Shown in pieces: positions 46,276 to 55,701 of a stretch of DNA of 64,000 nucleotides. Origin of the DNA: Palsa-504 sp963790065 (GTDB taxonomy: Bacteria; Actinomycetota; Actinomycetes; Streptosporangiales; Streptosporangiaceae). A program made the translations under genes and the position numbers. The stretch covers positions 1 through 64,000 of the forward strand of contig CAWBNK010000024.1 of assembly GCA_963790065.1 (NCBI GenBank), given 5' to 3'. The notes below the pieces were generated by a model, which worked only from the letters and a program-made list of their open reading frames with translations, made no database searches and was not told the DNA's origin. Numbering within the stretch: position 1 is the stretch's first letter; every line of letters begins with the position of its first letter.

Positions 46276-46522
46276 ACCCCTTAGGCCCGCCCGCCCTGCG
46301 GCCCGTCCCTCCTCCCGGGTTCGCCGCACGTTCCCCGCCGCCCATCGGCAGGTGGCCCGTGGCCGTCCGTGTCTCGGTCATTTATCGTGCAAGTAACGAT
46401 GAGATAACGTAATTGTTAGGAATGGTCCGGTGTTCATGGTTCGGCCCGTGCGTGCGTAGACTCCCGGCCACTCGTTTGTGCCCGATCGGCACCTCTTCCG
46501 TTCGGAGTTCCAGGAGGTCCAA
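46276..46522. promoter_or_regulatory. hppA leader region
   Basis: The 247 bases upstream of hppA include an AT-rich patch (AAGTAACGATGAGATAACGT, 46,392-46,411, then AATTGTTAGGAATGG) likely to hold the promoter. The leader ends in a consensus AGGAGG at 46512-46517. No riboswitch could be recognised. Confidence 0.45.
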
Positions 46523-48937
46523 TTGTCCAGGCTCGTCCCGGCGCTGGCGGCGAATCCCGTCAGTGTGAGCGGCTCCAACCTGACCTGGGTCGTCATCGTG
46601 GCCGTCGTCGGCCTGCTCGCGCTGGGCGTGGCCGGCGTGCTGGTCCGGGAGGTGCTCGCGGCCGGCCAGGGGACCGAGCGGATGCAGGAAATCGCGCGCG
46701 CCGTCCAGGAGGGCGCCGCCGCGTACCTGCGCCGCCAGTTCCGGACCCTCGGCGTGTTCGTGGTCATCATCTTCTTCGTGCTGCTCGTGCTGCCCGTCAC
46801 CGCCGGTGGCGCCGAGGTGCAATGGGGCCGCAGCATCTTCTTCCTGGTCGGCGCGTTGTTCTCGGCGCTGACCGGGTTTACCGGAATGACGCTGACCACC
46901 CGGGGCAACGTCCGGGTCGCGGCCGCGGCCCGTGAGGGCGGCCAGCGGACCGCGTTCCGGATCGCGTTCCGGACCGGCGGCGTGGCCGGCATGTTCACGG
47001 TGGGCCTGGGCCTGTTCGGCGCGGCGGTCGTGGTGCTGATCTACAAGGCGAACGCGCCGGAGGTACTGGAGGGCTTCGGCTTCGGCGCGGCCCTGCTGGC
47101 CATGTTCATGAGGGTCGGCGGGGGCATCTACACCAAGGCCGCCGACGTGGGCGCGGACCTGGTCGGCAAGGTCGAGCAGGGCATCCCCGAGGACGACCCG
47201 CGTAACGCCGCCACGATCGCGGACAACGTCGGCGACAACGTGGGTGACTGCGCCGGCATGGCCGCGGACCTGTTCGAGTCCTACTCGGTCATGCTGGTCG
47301 CCTCGCTGATCCTGGGCAAGAGCGCCTTCGGCGACAAGGGCCTGATCTTCCCGCTGATCATCCCGGCCATCGGGGTCCTCACCGCGATCATCGGCATCTT
47401 CTCGGTCGCGCCCCGCGCGCGGGACCGCAGCGGGATGACCGCGATCAACCGCGGCTTCTTCATCTCCGCGATCATCTCGGTCATCGGCGTGGCCATCGCC
47501 TGCTTCACGTTCCTGCCCGCGCACTTCAGCAGCTTCGCCGGGGTCACCGACAGGGCCATCCACATCTACGGCGGCAACCCGCGCTGGATCGCGTTCGGCG
47601 CGATCCTGATCGGCATCGTGCTGGCCTCGGCGATCCAGTTGCTGACCGGGTACTTCACCGAGACCAACCGGCGGCCGGTCAAGGACATCGCCCAGAGCTC
47701 GGAGACCGGGGCGGCCACCGTCATCTTGTCCGGCGTGTCGACCGGCATGGAGTCCGCCGTGTACTCCGCGCTGCTGATCGCCGCCGCGGTGTTCTGCTCC
47801 TACCTGCTAGCCACCGGCAACGCCACCATCGCGCTGTTCGCGGTGGCCATGGCCGGTATCGGCCTGCTGACCACGGTCGGCGTGATCGTCTCGATGGACT
47901 CCTTCGGCCCGGTCACCGACAACGCGCAGGGCATCGCGGAGATGTCCGGCGACGTGGAGGGCGACGCCGCGCAGGCGCTGACCACGCTGGACGCGATCGG
48001 CAACACCACCAAGGCGATCACCAAGGGCATCGCGATCGCCACTGCGGTGCTGGCCGCGACCGCGCTGTTCGGCGCGTTCCGCACCCAGGTGGAGTCGGCG
48101 CTGACCGGCAACGCCTCGGGCACCTTCAGCCTGGACGTGGCCAAGCCGAACGTCCTGGTCGGCGTCATCGTCGGCGCCTCGATCGTGTTCTTGTTCGCCA
48201 GCCTGCTGATCATGGCGGTGGGCCGGGCCGCGCAGCGGGTCGTGCTCGAGGTGCGGAACCAGTTCCGCACCCACCCGGGCATCATGACCTACGAGGAGAA
48301 GCCCGACTACAGCCGGGTGGTCGACATCGTCACCAGGGACTCGCTGCGCGAGTTGATCACCCCGGGCCTGCTCGCGGTGCTGGCGCCGATCGCGGTCGGC
48401 TTCGCGCTGGGCTACCAGCCGCTCGGCTCCTACCTGGCCGGCGCGATCGCGGTCGGCGTGCTGATGGCCATCTTCCTGGCCAACTCCGGCGGCGCCTGGG
48501 ACAACGCCAAGAAGCTGGTCGAGGACGGCAACCACGGCGGGAAGGGCTCCGAGGCGCACGCCGCCACCGTGGTCGGCGACACCGTCGGCGACCCGTTCAA
48601 GGACACCGCGGGCCCCGCCATCAACCCGCTCATCAAGGTGATGAACCTGGTCTCGCTGCTGATCGCGACCAGCGTGGTCAAGTACAGCAGCAACACCGGC
48701 CTGCGGGTCGGCGTCGCCCTCGGCGCGGTCATCATCATCGTGGCCGCCATCGTGATCTCCAAGCGCCGCTCGTCCGGTATGGGTGACGAGGCGCCCGCGG
48801 CCGCCGAGGTGGCAGGCGCGGTCTCGCCCGCGGTGGAAGGCGCGGCCGCCGACGTCCCCGGGACCACGGCCGCGGAGACCCTGGCCGGCCCCGACGACGA
48901 GGCCGACCGGGCTCCCGCCGTCAAGCACACCGAGTAG
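46523..48937 (+). CDS. hppA: K+-independent proton-pumping membrane pyrophosphatase
   Basis: TTG 46523 is chosen over upstream in-frame codons because AGGAGG lies five bases before it. The 804-residue protein has about 16 helices. Pyrophosphate-binding motifs are GGIYTKAADVGADLVGKVE, EDDPRNAATIADNVGDNVGD and DNAQGIAEMSGDVEGDAAQA. The selectivity residue in GNTTKAITKG is Lys, which marks the K+-independent type. It couples hydrolysis of pyrophosphate to proton export. An acidic, Ala-rich tail of about 55 residues extends beyond the family core. Confidence 0.95.
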   Translation: MSRLVPALAANPVSVSGSNLTWVVIVAVVGLLALGVAGVLVREVLAAGQGTERMQEIARAVQEGAAAYLRRQFRTLGVFVVIIFFVLLVLPVTAGGAEVQWGRSIFFLVGALFSALTGFTGMTLTTRGNVRVAAAAREGGQRTAFRIAFRTGGVAGMFTVGLGLFGAAVVVLIYKANAPEVLEGFGFGAALLAMFMRVGGGIYTKAADVGADLVGKVEQGIPEDDPRNAATIADNVGDNVGDCAGMAADLFESYSVMLVASLILGKSAFGDKGLIFPLIIPAIGVLTAIIGIFSVAPRARDRSGMTAINRGFFISAIISVIGVAIACFTFLPAHFSSFAGVTDRAIHIYGGNPRWIAFGAILIGIVLASAIQLLTGYFTETNRRPVKDIAQSSETGAATVILSGVSTGMESAVYSALLIAAAVFCSYLLATGNATIALFAVAMAGIGLLTTVGVIVSMDSFGPVTDNAQGIAEMSGDVEGDAAQALTTLDAIGNTTKAITKGIAIATAVLAATALFGAFRTQVESALTGNASGTFSLDVAKPNVLVGVIVGASIVFLFASLLIMAVGRAAQRVVLEVRNQFRTHPGIMTYEEKPDYSRVVDIVTRDSLRELITPGLLAVLAPIAVGFALGYQPLGSYLAGAIAVGVLMAIFLANSGGAWDNAKKLVEDGNHGGKGSEAHAATVVGDTVGDPFKDTAGPAINPLIKVMNLVSLLIATSVVKYSSNTGLRVGVALGAVIIIVAAIVISKRRSSGMGDEAPAAAEVAGAVSPAVEGAAADVPGTTAAETLAGPDDEADRAPAVKHTE

Positions 48938-48953
48938 GCGCTCACACAGCGGA

Positions 48954-49003
48954 ATGAAACCCGGGTTCCAGCACGTCACCGTGTCCTGGAGCCCGGGTTT
49001 CAT
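48954..49003. terminator. Long bidirectional terminator between hppA and serB
   Basis: An 18-base stem (48954-48971 with 48986-49003, arms beginning ATGAAACCCGGG) has one G-U wobble. Its loop (48972-48985) contains a smaller CACG/CGTG hairpin. T-rich or A-rich ends of the arms give a U tract in both directions. It lies between the convergent hppA and serB stops. Confidence 0.92.
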
Positions 49004-50187
49004 GTCATGGCGGCCGCATCCTCGCTGGAGATGCCGAGCAGGTACAAGATCGCGTCCAGGTAGGGGACGCTCAGCGAGGTGTCGGCCGCGTCCCGCACCA
49101 CCGGCTTGGCGTTGAAGGCGATGCCCAGCCCGGCGGCGGCGATCATGTCCAGGTCGTTGGCGCCGTCCCCGACCGCCACCGTCTGGGACAGCGGGACGCC
49201 CGCGTCGGCGGCGAACCGGCGCAGCGCCGCGGCCTTCCCGGCCCGGTCGATCACCGGTCCCGACAGCCGCCCGGTGAGCTTCCCAGTTACGATCTCCAGC
49301 GAGTTGGCCGCCACGTAGCCGATGCCCAGCTCGGCCGCGAGCGGCGCGATGACCTGGTCGAATCCGCCGCTGACGATCCCGAACTTGTAGCCCAGACCGC
49401 TCAGCGTGCTGATCAGCGTGCGGGCCCCCGCGGTCAGCCGCAACTCGTCCCGCACCGCGTCGAGCACGCCCGCATCCAGGCCGGCCAGCAGCCCGACCCG
49501 GTCCCGCAGCGAAGCCGCGAAGTCCAGCTCACCCCGCATGGCGGCCGCCGTCACCTTGGCCACCGCCTCGGCCGCGCCGGCCTGGGCGGCCAGCAGGTCG
49601 ATGACCTCATCCCTGATCAGGGTGGAATCCACGTCCATCACGATCAGCCGCAGCGCCCGCCGGTGCAGGCCGCCGCGCTGGACGGCTACGTCGACGCCCT
49701 GGGCCACCGCCTCCCGGGCCAGGTCGGCCCGCAGCAGGGCCGGGTCCCCGCCGGAAATCTCCATCTCGATGCAGGTCACCGGGCGCTGGGCCAGCCGGCC
49801 GATCCGGTCGATGTTCGCCCCGCTGGCGGCGATCCGCCCGGCCATGGCGGTGATCGCGGCCGGCGTCAGCGGGCTGCCCAGCAGGGTGACGTGCAGCCGC
49901 CCGCCCCGCGCCGGGGCATCACCCGATGCGCCCGAGCCGGTAGTGATCTCGGCCTCCAGGCCCAGATCGGCGGCCAGCGCGCTGACCGCGGTGTGGATGC
50001 CGGTCAGGTCGAGCGGCCCGTCGCAGTCGAGCAGCACGCCGAGGACCAGCTTGCCGCGGATCACCACCTGCTCGATGTCCAGGACCGAGAGCGGATGCCG
50101 GGCCAGGCCGGCGAACAGCCGGGAGGTCACGCCCGGCCGGTCCCGGCCGGTCAGGGTGATGAGCAGCGTGGTCCGGGGTGTAGTCAT
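49000..50187 (-). CDS. serB: Phosphoserine phosphatase with ACT domains
   Basis: A 395-residue protein. The N-terminal ACT domain (LLITLTGRDRPGVTSRLFAG) and a second ACT-like module (LHVTLLGSPLTPAAITAM) precede a HAD phosphatase: DVDSTLIRDE (motif I), IVSGGFDQ (motif II), Lys in DRAGKAAALR and VGDGANDLDMI (motif IV). It makes serine from phosphoserine. ACT domains suggest feedback by serine or another amino acid. The stop codon lies within the shared terminator stem. Confidence 0.95.
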   Translation of the reverse strand: MTTPRTTLLITLTGRDRPGVTSRLFAGLARHPLSVLDIEQVVIRGKLVLGVLLDCDGPLDLTGIHTAVSALAADLGLEAEITTGSGASGDAPARGGRLHVTLLGSPLTPAAITAMAGRIAASGANIDRIGRLAQRPVTCIEMEISGGDPALLRADLAREAVAQGVDVAVQRGGLHRRALRLIVMDVDSTLIRDEVIDLLAAQAGAAEAVAKVTAAAMRGELDFAASLRDRVGLLAGLDAGVLDAVRDELRLTAGARTLISTLSGLGYKFGIVSGGFDQVIAPLAAELGIGYVAANSLEIVTGKLTGRLSGPVIDRAGKAAALRRFAADAGVPLSQTVAVGDGANDLDMIAAAGLGIAFNAKPVVRDAADTSLSVPYLDAILYLLGISSEDAAAMT

Positions 50188-50240
50188 GGCGGCGCCAGGC
50201 TATCCCACCTGGCCCGCACCCCCGGGCCGGCCGGGACAAC

Positions 50241-50277
50241 TTGACATGGCTGACCACCCCTCTATATGAGATTGGGG
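50241..50277 (+). promoter_or_regulatory. Consensus promoter, leaderless start of cyclase-AAA gene
   Basis: A perfect TTGACA (50241-50246) and TATATG (50263-50268) are separated by 16 bases. Transcription should begin at about 50,275-50,278. The in-frame ATG 50266 lies inside the -10 element and cannot be in the transcript, whereas GTG 50278 is on the predicted first base. Confidence 0.7.
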
Positions 50278-53200
50278 GTGAGATGCGAGCAATGCGGCGC
50301 GTCTCTGGGGGCGGCTGACCGGTTCTGCGGAACGTGCGGTTCACCCCTGGGGGGCTGTCCGTCATGCGGTGAGCAGGTCGTTCGCGGCGACCGTTTCTGC
50401 CGGGGCTGCGGGCTCGAGCTGTCCGGCAGTCCCGTACCGCGCCGGGCCGCGCCACCGCCGGCCCCCGCGGCCGCCGGGCCGGGCCCCGAGCCGCTGGCCG
50501 AACGGCGGGTGTGCTCGGTGCTGTTCTGCGACCTGGTCGGCTTCACGCCGCTGTCCGAGTCCCGGGACCCGGAGGCGGTCCGCGAGCTGCTGTCCCGCTA
50601 CTTCGGCATCGCGCGCACGGTCATCGGCCGCTACGGCGGGGTGGTCGAGAAGTTCATCGGCGATGCGGTGATGGCCGTGTGGGGCACCCCGGTGGCGTCG
50701 GAAGAAGATGCCGAACGGGCCGTGCGGGCTGCCCTGGATCTGGTGGCGGCGGTCGCGGCGCTCGGCGCCGAGACCGGCGTGACCAGCCTGGCCGCCCGCG
50801 CGGGCGTGGTCACCGGCGAGATGGCGGTCAACCTGGGCGCGGTCGGCGAGGGCATGGTGGCCGGCGACGCGGTGAACACCGCGGCCCGGGTGCAGTCCGC
50901 GGCCGGCCCGGGGCAGGTGCTGGCCGACGGGTCCACGCAGCGGCTGGCGGCCAGTGGCGTCGGCTTCGCCGACGCGGGCGAGCACCAGCTCAAGGGCAAG
51001 GCCGAGCCGCAGCGGCTGTGGCGGGCCACCCGGGTGGTGTCCGCGGTGGGCGGCGTCCAGCGGGTCGACGGCCTGGAGGCCCCGCTGACCGGCCGGGACG
51101 CGGAGCTGCGCACGATCAGGGAGCTGTTCCACGCCGCGGCCGAGCGGCGGGTGCCGCGGCTGGTGCTGGTGTCCGGCCCGGCCGGGGTGGGCAAGTCGCG
51201 GCTGGGCTGGGAGTTCGAGAAGTACGCCGACGGGCTGGCGGCCGAGGTGTGGTGGCACCGGGGCCGGTGCCTGTCCTACGGGGAGGGCGTGGCGTTCTGG
51301 GCCCTGGCCGAGATCGTGCGGCAGCGGCTGGGCATCGCCGAAGAGGACCCGGCCGAGGCCGCCGCGGGCAAGCTGCAGGACGGCCTGGACGAGTTCGTGC
51401 CCGATCCGGCCGAGCAGGCGTACGTGGGCGTCCGGCTCGCCCGGCTGCTGGGCGTGCCGTTCCCGGGCGACGCCGGGAGCACGCTGGCCCGGGAGGAGCT
51501 GTTCGCCGGGTGGCGGCTGTTCTTCGAGCGCCTGGCCGGGCAGATGCCGGTGGTGCTGCTGGTCGAGGACGCCCAGTACGCCGACCACGGACTGCTTGAC
51601 TTCCTCGACCACCTCATCGACTGGGTGCGGGACCTGCCCATCTACGTGCTGGTCTTCGCCCGCCCGGAGCTGCAGCAGGCCCGGCCGGGATTCGGGGCCG
51701 GCCGCAACCGCAGTACGCTGACCCTGGATCCGCTGGACGCGGCCTCGATGGGCCGCCTGGTGGACGCGCTGGTCCCGTCGATGCCGCCGGCCGCCCGGTC
51801 GGCCATCACCCGGCAGGCTCAGGGTGTCCCGCTGTTCGCGGTGGAGACGGTCCGGGCGCTGATCGACCGGGACATCGTGCAGCCGGTCGAGGGCGAGTAC
51901 CGGCTGGTGGGCGACATCGGCCAGCTGGCCGTGCCGGACAGCCTGCACGCGCTGCTGGCCGCCCGGCTGGACGCCCTGGACTCCGGCGTGCGGCGGCTGG
52001 TCGCCGACGCGGCCGTGCTGGGCGCCAGCTTCCCGGCCGAGGCCCTGGTGGCGGTGTCCGGGCGCGGCGAGGCCGAGGTGCGGACCGCGCTGGCCGAACT
52101 GGTCCGCCGCGAGGTGCTGGCCGTGTCCGCCGACCCGCTGTCGCCCGAGCGCGGCAGCTACCAGTTCGCCCAGCAGATGCTGCGCCAGGTCGCCTACGAC
52201 ACGCTGTCCCGCCGCGACCGCAAGGCCCGTCACCTGGCCGTGGCCGCGCACCTGCGCACCGCCTTCGCCGGCGACGGCGAGGAGGTCAGCGACGTCATCG
52301 CCCGGCACTACCTGGACGCGCTGAACGCCGCGCCTGAGGATCCCGACGCCGACCGGATCCGGGCCGACGCGATCGCGGCCCGGGTCAGGGCCGCCGAGCG
52401 CGCCGAACGCACCGGCGCGCTGGCCCAGGCGGCCGCCAGCTACGCCAGCGCGGCCGAGCTGACGGCCACGCAGGATACCGACGGCCAGCAGGTCGCCGCC
52501 CGGCTCTGGGAACGGGCCACCCAGGCGGCGGCCGACGCCGGCGACTATGCCGCCGCCATCGGGCACGCCGACCGGGCCCGGGCCCTCTACTTGCAGTGCG
52601 GGCAGGCCCGGGCCGCGGCACGGGTCCAGGCCATCGCCGGCAACGCGCTGCGACTGTGGGGGCATACCGCCGAGGCCCGCGACCGGCTCACGCTGGCCAT
52701 GGAGGTGCTCAGGGCCGACCCGGACCAGGACACGGTCCGGGCCCTGGACCAGCTCGCGAGCGTCGCGGTGTTCGCCGGCTCGGCCGACGCCGACCAGCTG
52801 TCGGCTGAGGCCCTGGACCTGGGCCAGGACCTGGATGTCGATGCGGTCCTGCTGGCCGGCCTGTTCCTGACCCGCGGGATCTACCTGGGCATGGCCGGAC
52901 GGCGCCCGCAGGCGATCGCCTACTTCCGGGAGAGCGCGCGCCTGGCCACCCAGGCGGGTGACACCCTCAGCCTGGGCCGGACGTTCCTCAACCTGGCCCA
53001 CGAGCTGCTGCCCGTCGACCCGGCGGGCGCCGTGGAGGCCGCCCGCACCGCGGTCGGTCACCTGCGCCGGACCGGCGCCCGTGACTACCTGGCCGTGGGG
53101 CTGGCCAACCTGTACCTGGCCCTGCTCACCCTGGGTGAGTGGGATACGGCCGACGCCGAGTTCGCCCACGCGGCCGACGCCGATGGCCTGGCCGGCAACG

Positions 53201-53880
53201 AGATCCTGGTCGGCCACCAGGCCTGGCTGGCCGCGTTGCGCGGCGACGCCGACGGGGCGCAGACCATGCTGACGGGCCTGCCTGACCTGCGGGCCAGCGA
53301 GGAACCGCAGTCGCAGGCGCTGGTGGCCATCGTGGAGGTCTTCATCGCCGCCGGCCGGCGCGAGCCGGAGACCACGCTGCGCGGCGCCCGGGCCATCCTG
53401 GGCTACGCCGATGCCGTGGGGACCAACCACGAGGCGATCCAGTGGGCCTGGCCAGTGGCGGCCCGGGCCGCGTGGGAGCTCGGCGCGGGCCCGGCCAGCA
53501 CGGAACTGCTGGCCATGCTCGACGCCCTCCAGCCCGGGCAGCTGACGCGCATCCTGCGCGCCGAGCGTGACCTGGCCCGGGCCCGCCTGGCCGCGGCCGG
53601 CGACCGCGCGGCGGAGCTGGCCGCCGCGATCACCGGCCTGCGCGAGCTGAGCACTCCCTACCACCTGGCCCACGGCCTGCTCGACCAGGCCGGGGAGCTG
53701 ATCCGCCGGGGCGAGCCTGACGCGGCAGCGGCCGCCGCGGATGAGGCTACCGCCATCGCCGTCCAGCTCCGCTGCCAGCCGTTGCTCGACCGGGCCGCGG
53801 ATATCGCCTCGGCCGCGGCGGAGCCTACGGCAGCAGCAGGTGCACGTCCCCGAACTCGTGCCACAGATACCGTGCCGTGA
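50278..53880 (+). CDS. Zinc-ribbon / class III adenylate cyclase / AAA-ATPase / TPR regulator
   Basis: A 1,200-residue cytoplasmic protein. Two zinc ribbons open it (CEQCG...CGTCG and CPSCG...CRGCG). Residues about 75-250 are a class III nucleotidyl cyclase domain with VLFCDLVGFTPLS (metal Asp), EKFIGDAVMAVWG (second Asp) and DAVNTAARVQ (transition-state Asn/Arg). A STAND-type ATPase follows (GPAGVGKSRL; LLVEDAQYAD as Walker B), then about 550 residues of helical TPR-like repeats. The cyclase key residues look intact, so it may make cAMP or cGMP on a signal sensed by the ATPase/TPR part. The 3' end overlaps the queA-like gene by 56 bases. Confidence 0.88.
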   Translation: MRCEQCGASLGAADRFCGTCGSPLGGCPSCGEQVVRGDRFCRGCGLELSGSPVPRRAAPPPAPAAAGPGPEPLAERRVCSVLFCDLVGFTPLSESRDPEAVRELLSRYFGIARTVIGRYGGVVEKFIGDAVMAVWGTPVASEEDAERAVRAALDLVAAVAALGAETGVTSLAARAGVVTGEMAVNLGAVGEGMVAGDAVNTAARVQSAAGPGQVLADGSTQRLAASGVGFADAGEHQLKGKAEPQRLWRATRVVSAVGGVQRVDGLEAPLTGRDAELRTIRELFHAAAERRVPRLVLVSGPAGVGKSRLGWEFEKYADGLAAEVWWHRGRCLSYGEGVAFWALAEIVRQRLGIAEEDPAEAAAGKLQDGLDEFVPDPAEQAYVGVRLARLLGVPFPGDAGSTLAREELFAGWRLFFERLAGQMPVVLLVEDAQYADHGLLDFLDHLIDWVRDLPIYVLVFARPELQQARPGFGAGRNRSTLTLDPLDAASMGRLVDALVPSMPPAARSAITRQAQGVPLFAVETVRALIDRDIVQPVEGEYRLVGDIGQLAVPDSLHALLAARLDALDSGVRRLVADAAVLGASFPAEALVAVSGRGEAEVRTALAELVRREVLAVSADPLSPERGSYQFAQQMLRQVAYDTLSRRDRKARHLAVAAHLRTAFAGDGEEVSDVIARHYLDALNAAPEDPDADRIRADAIAARVRAAERAERTGALAQAAASYASAAELTATQDTDGQQVAARLWERATQAAADAGDYAAAIGHADRARALYLQCGQARAAARVQAIAGNALRLWGHTAEARDRLTLAMEVLRADPDQDTVRALDQLASVAVFAGSADADQLSAEALDLGQDLDVDAVLLAGLFLTRGIYLGMAGRRPQAIAYFRESARLATQAGDTLSLGRTFLNLAHELLPVDPAGAVEAARTAVGHLRRTGARDYLAVGLANLYLALLTLGEWDTADAEFAHAADADGLAGNEILVGHQAWLAALRGDADGAQTMLTGLPDLRASEEPQSQALVAIVEVFIAAGRREPETTLRGARAILGYADAVGTNHEAIQWAWPVAARAAWELGAGPASTELLAMLDALQPGQLTRILRAERDLARARLAAAGDRAAELAAAITGLRELSTPYHLAHGLLDQAGELIRRGEPDAAAAAADEATAIAVQLRCQPLLDRAADIASAAAEPTAAAGARPRTRATDTVP

Positions 53881-54868
53881 TGGCCGCCTCGTAGCACCGG
53901 CTGAGCAACTCCGGCCCGGCGAACGCGGCCAGCATCCGCAGGTGCGAGGACCGCGGCTCGTGCAGCCCGGTGAGCAGCCCGTCCACCGCCGCCACCCCGG
54001 TCTCCGGCGTCACCACGTGCGACGTCCAGCCCGCCGACGGCGCCACCGATCCGCCGGTGCGGCCGAGGGCTGCCGTCTCCAGCGCGCGCACTACCGTGGT
54101 GCCCGCGGCGATGACCCGCCCGCCGTTCGCCCGCACGTGGTTGACCAGCCGGGCCGTCGCGGGCGGCACGTCGTAGGGCTCCGGGTACGGGTCCTCGTCG
54201 GCCTCCAGCGAGGACACCCCGGCGTGCAGGGTCAGCGGGGCGATCAGCACGCCCCGGGCGGCCAGGTCGGTGACCATGGACGTGGTGAACGGCCGGCTGG
54301 CGCTGGGCATCTCGGCACTGCCCGGCTCGCGGGCGAACACCGTCTGGTAGGCCTGCAGCGGCCAGTCGCGCCGGACGTAGGAGTAGCGGATCGGGATGCC
54401 GTAACGCAGTAGGTACGGCACCACGGCCACCGAGAGCCGGGCCCGCCAGAGCCGGCCGGTGGCGCGGCTGATCAGGGTCAGGTCCGCCCCGCCGGGCAGT
54501 CCGATGACCTGGCCGGGACACCCCGCTCCGTTCGGCGTCGAGATCTTGCCCTTGACCTGGCGCAGCTCGGTCAGCCAGGCGCCGTCGGGCAGCGGGGTGG
54601 AGAAATCCACGGCCAGCCCGCCGCCGGCCCCTACCGCAGCGGGCAGGGTCGCGCTGGTGTTGACCACCAGCAGGTCGCCGGGCAGCAGCAGGCCGGGCAG
54701 GTCGCGGAAGCCGTGATGGGAGATCTGCCCGGACGAGCGCCGGCTGACCAGCAGCCGCACCCCGTCGCGGGCCAGCCCGCGCGCCTCCGGCGGGTCGTGC
54801 GCCTCGAGCTCGGGCGGCAGGGTGAAGCCGTCCAGCGAGAAACGGGCCGGGGCGATATCGGTGATCAT
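53825..54868 (-). CDS. QueA-like S-adenosylmethionine:tRNA ribosyltransferase-isomerase
   Basis: A 347-residue QueA-family protein: LLLPGDLLVVNTSATLPA, RYGIPIRYSYVRRDWPLQAY, FTTSMVTDLAARGVLIAPLT, HAGVSSLEADEDPYPEPYDV and LLTGLHEPRSSHLRMLAAFA. QueA adds the SAM-derived epoxycyclopentane in queuosine synthesis. No other queuosine gene is near, and actinomycete paralogues of this size may have another role. ATG 54868 is five bases after the SDR stop, so they share an operon. AGGTAA is a fair ribosome site. Confidence 0.82.
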   Translation of the reverse strand: MITDIAPARFSLDGFTLPPELEAHDPPEARGLARDGVRLLVSRRSSGQISHHGFRDLPGLLLPGDLLVVNTSATLPAAVGAGGGLAVDFSTPLPDGAWLTELRQVKGKISTPNGAGCPGQVIGLPGGADLTLISRATGRLWRARLSVAVVPYLLRYGIPIRYSYVRRDWPLQAYQTVFAREPGSAEMPSASRPFTTSMVTDLAARGVLIAPLTLHAGVSSLEADEDPYPEPYDVPPATARLVNHVRANGGRVIAAGTTVVRALETAALGRTGGSVAPSAGWTSHVVTPETGVAAVDGLLTGLHEPRSSHLRMLAAFAGPELLSRCYEAAITARYLWHEFGDVHLLLP

Positions 54869-54873
54869 GGCGG

Positions 54874-55578
54874 TTACCTGTCTGCGGGCATCAGGTGGGC
54901 GGCACGGTACCGGCCGCTGGGCAGCCGCTGCGTGACGAGCCTGACGAAGGCGGGCACCACCGAGGCCGGCGCCGGCCGGTCGGAGATGTCCTCGCCCGGG
55001 AAGGCCCGCTGGTGCATGTCGGTACGCAGGTCGCCAGGGTCGGCCCACCACACCCGCAGGGCCAGCTCCTCGGCGGCCAGCACGTTCGAGGCCTGCTCCA
55101 GGGCGGCCTTGGCCGCGCCGTAGCCGCCCCAGCCCGCGTACGCCTCCACGGCCGCGTCCGAGGTGATGTTCAGCACCGCGCCCCCGCTGACCCGCAGCAG
55201 CGGCAGCAGCAGCTGGGTCAGGGCCACCGGCGCGATCACGTTCGCCTCGAAGGCGGCCCGCAGCTCCTCGACCGGGTAGTCGGCCAGCGCGGGCAGCGGG
55301 CTGGCGCCCAGCGTGCCCGCGTTGTTGACCAGCAGGTCGAGCAGGCCGGCCTGTTCCGCGGCCTGCTGCAACCTGGCCCGGTGCGCGGGATCGGTGACGT
55401 CGCCGGGCACGGCGGTCACCTGGCCGCCCGCGGCCCGCAGCCCGTCCGCGGCGGCCCGCAGCGCGGCGGCGTCCCTGGCGTCGATGATGAGGTCGTAGCC
55501 CTCGCGAGCCAGGCCGGCGGCCAGTGCCCGGCCCAGCCCGCGGGAGGCCCCCGTGACCAGTGCTGTCTTGTTGCTCAT
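54874..55578 (-). CDS. SDR-family oxidoreductase
   Basis: A 234-residue classical SDR: VTGASRGLGRALAAGLA, VNNAG, Ser in NITSDAAVEA and YxxxK in GYGAAKAAL. ATG 55578 starts four residues before the coenzyme fold. The frame is open upstream on the same strand, but that stretch is antisense to the histidine-kinase gene and is not used. It is the first gene of a two-gene unit with the QueA-like gene. The substrate is unknown. Confidence 0.88.
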   Translation of the reverse strand: MSNKTALVTGASRGLGRALAAGLAREGYDLIIDARDAAALRAAADGLRAAGGQVTAVPGDVTDPAHRARLQQAAEQAGLLDLLVNNAGTLGASPLPALADYPVEELRAAFEANVIAPVALTQLLLPLLRVSGGAVLNITSDAAVEAYAGWGGYGAAKAALEQASNVLAAEELALRVWWADPGDLRTDMHQRAFPGEDISDRPAPASVVPAFVRLVTQRLPSGRYRAAHLMPADR

Positions 55579-55701
55579 GCCGTTCACGCTAGGCACCGCG
55601 GCCGCGGCGCACATCGGCCGCGCGCCCGCCCGGTCCTCGGTCAATGGTCCTAGGACCGCCGCCCGATGCGCGGTCCCGGCCGTCCGGCTAACGTCGGATA
55701 C

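Noticed and set aside
50362..53673. Very long minus-strand open frame opposite the cyclase-AAA gene
   Set aside because: It has no recognisable domain and mirrors the codon pattern of the sense gene.
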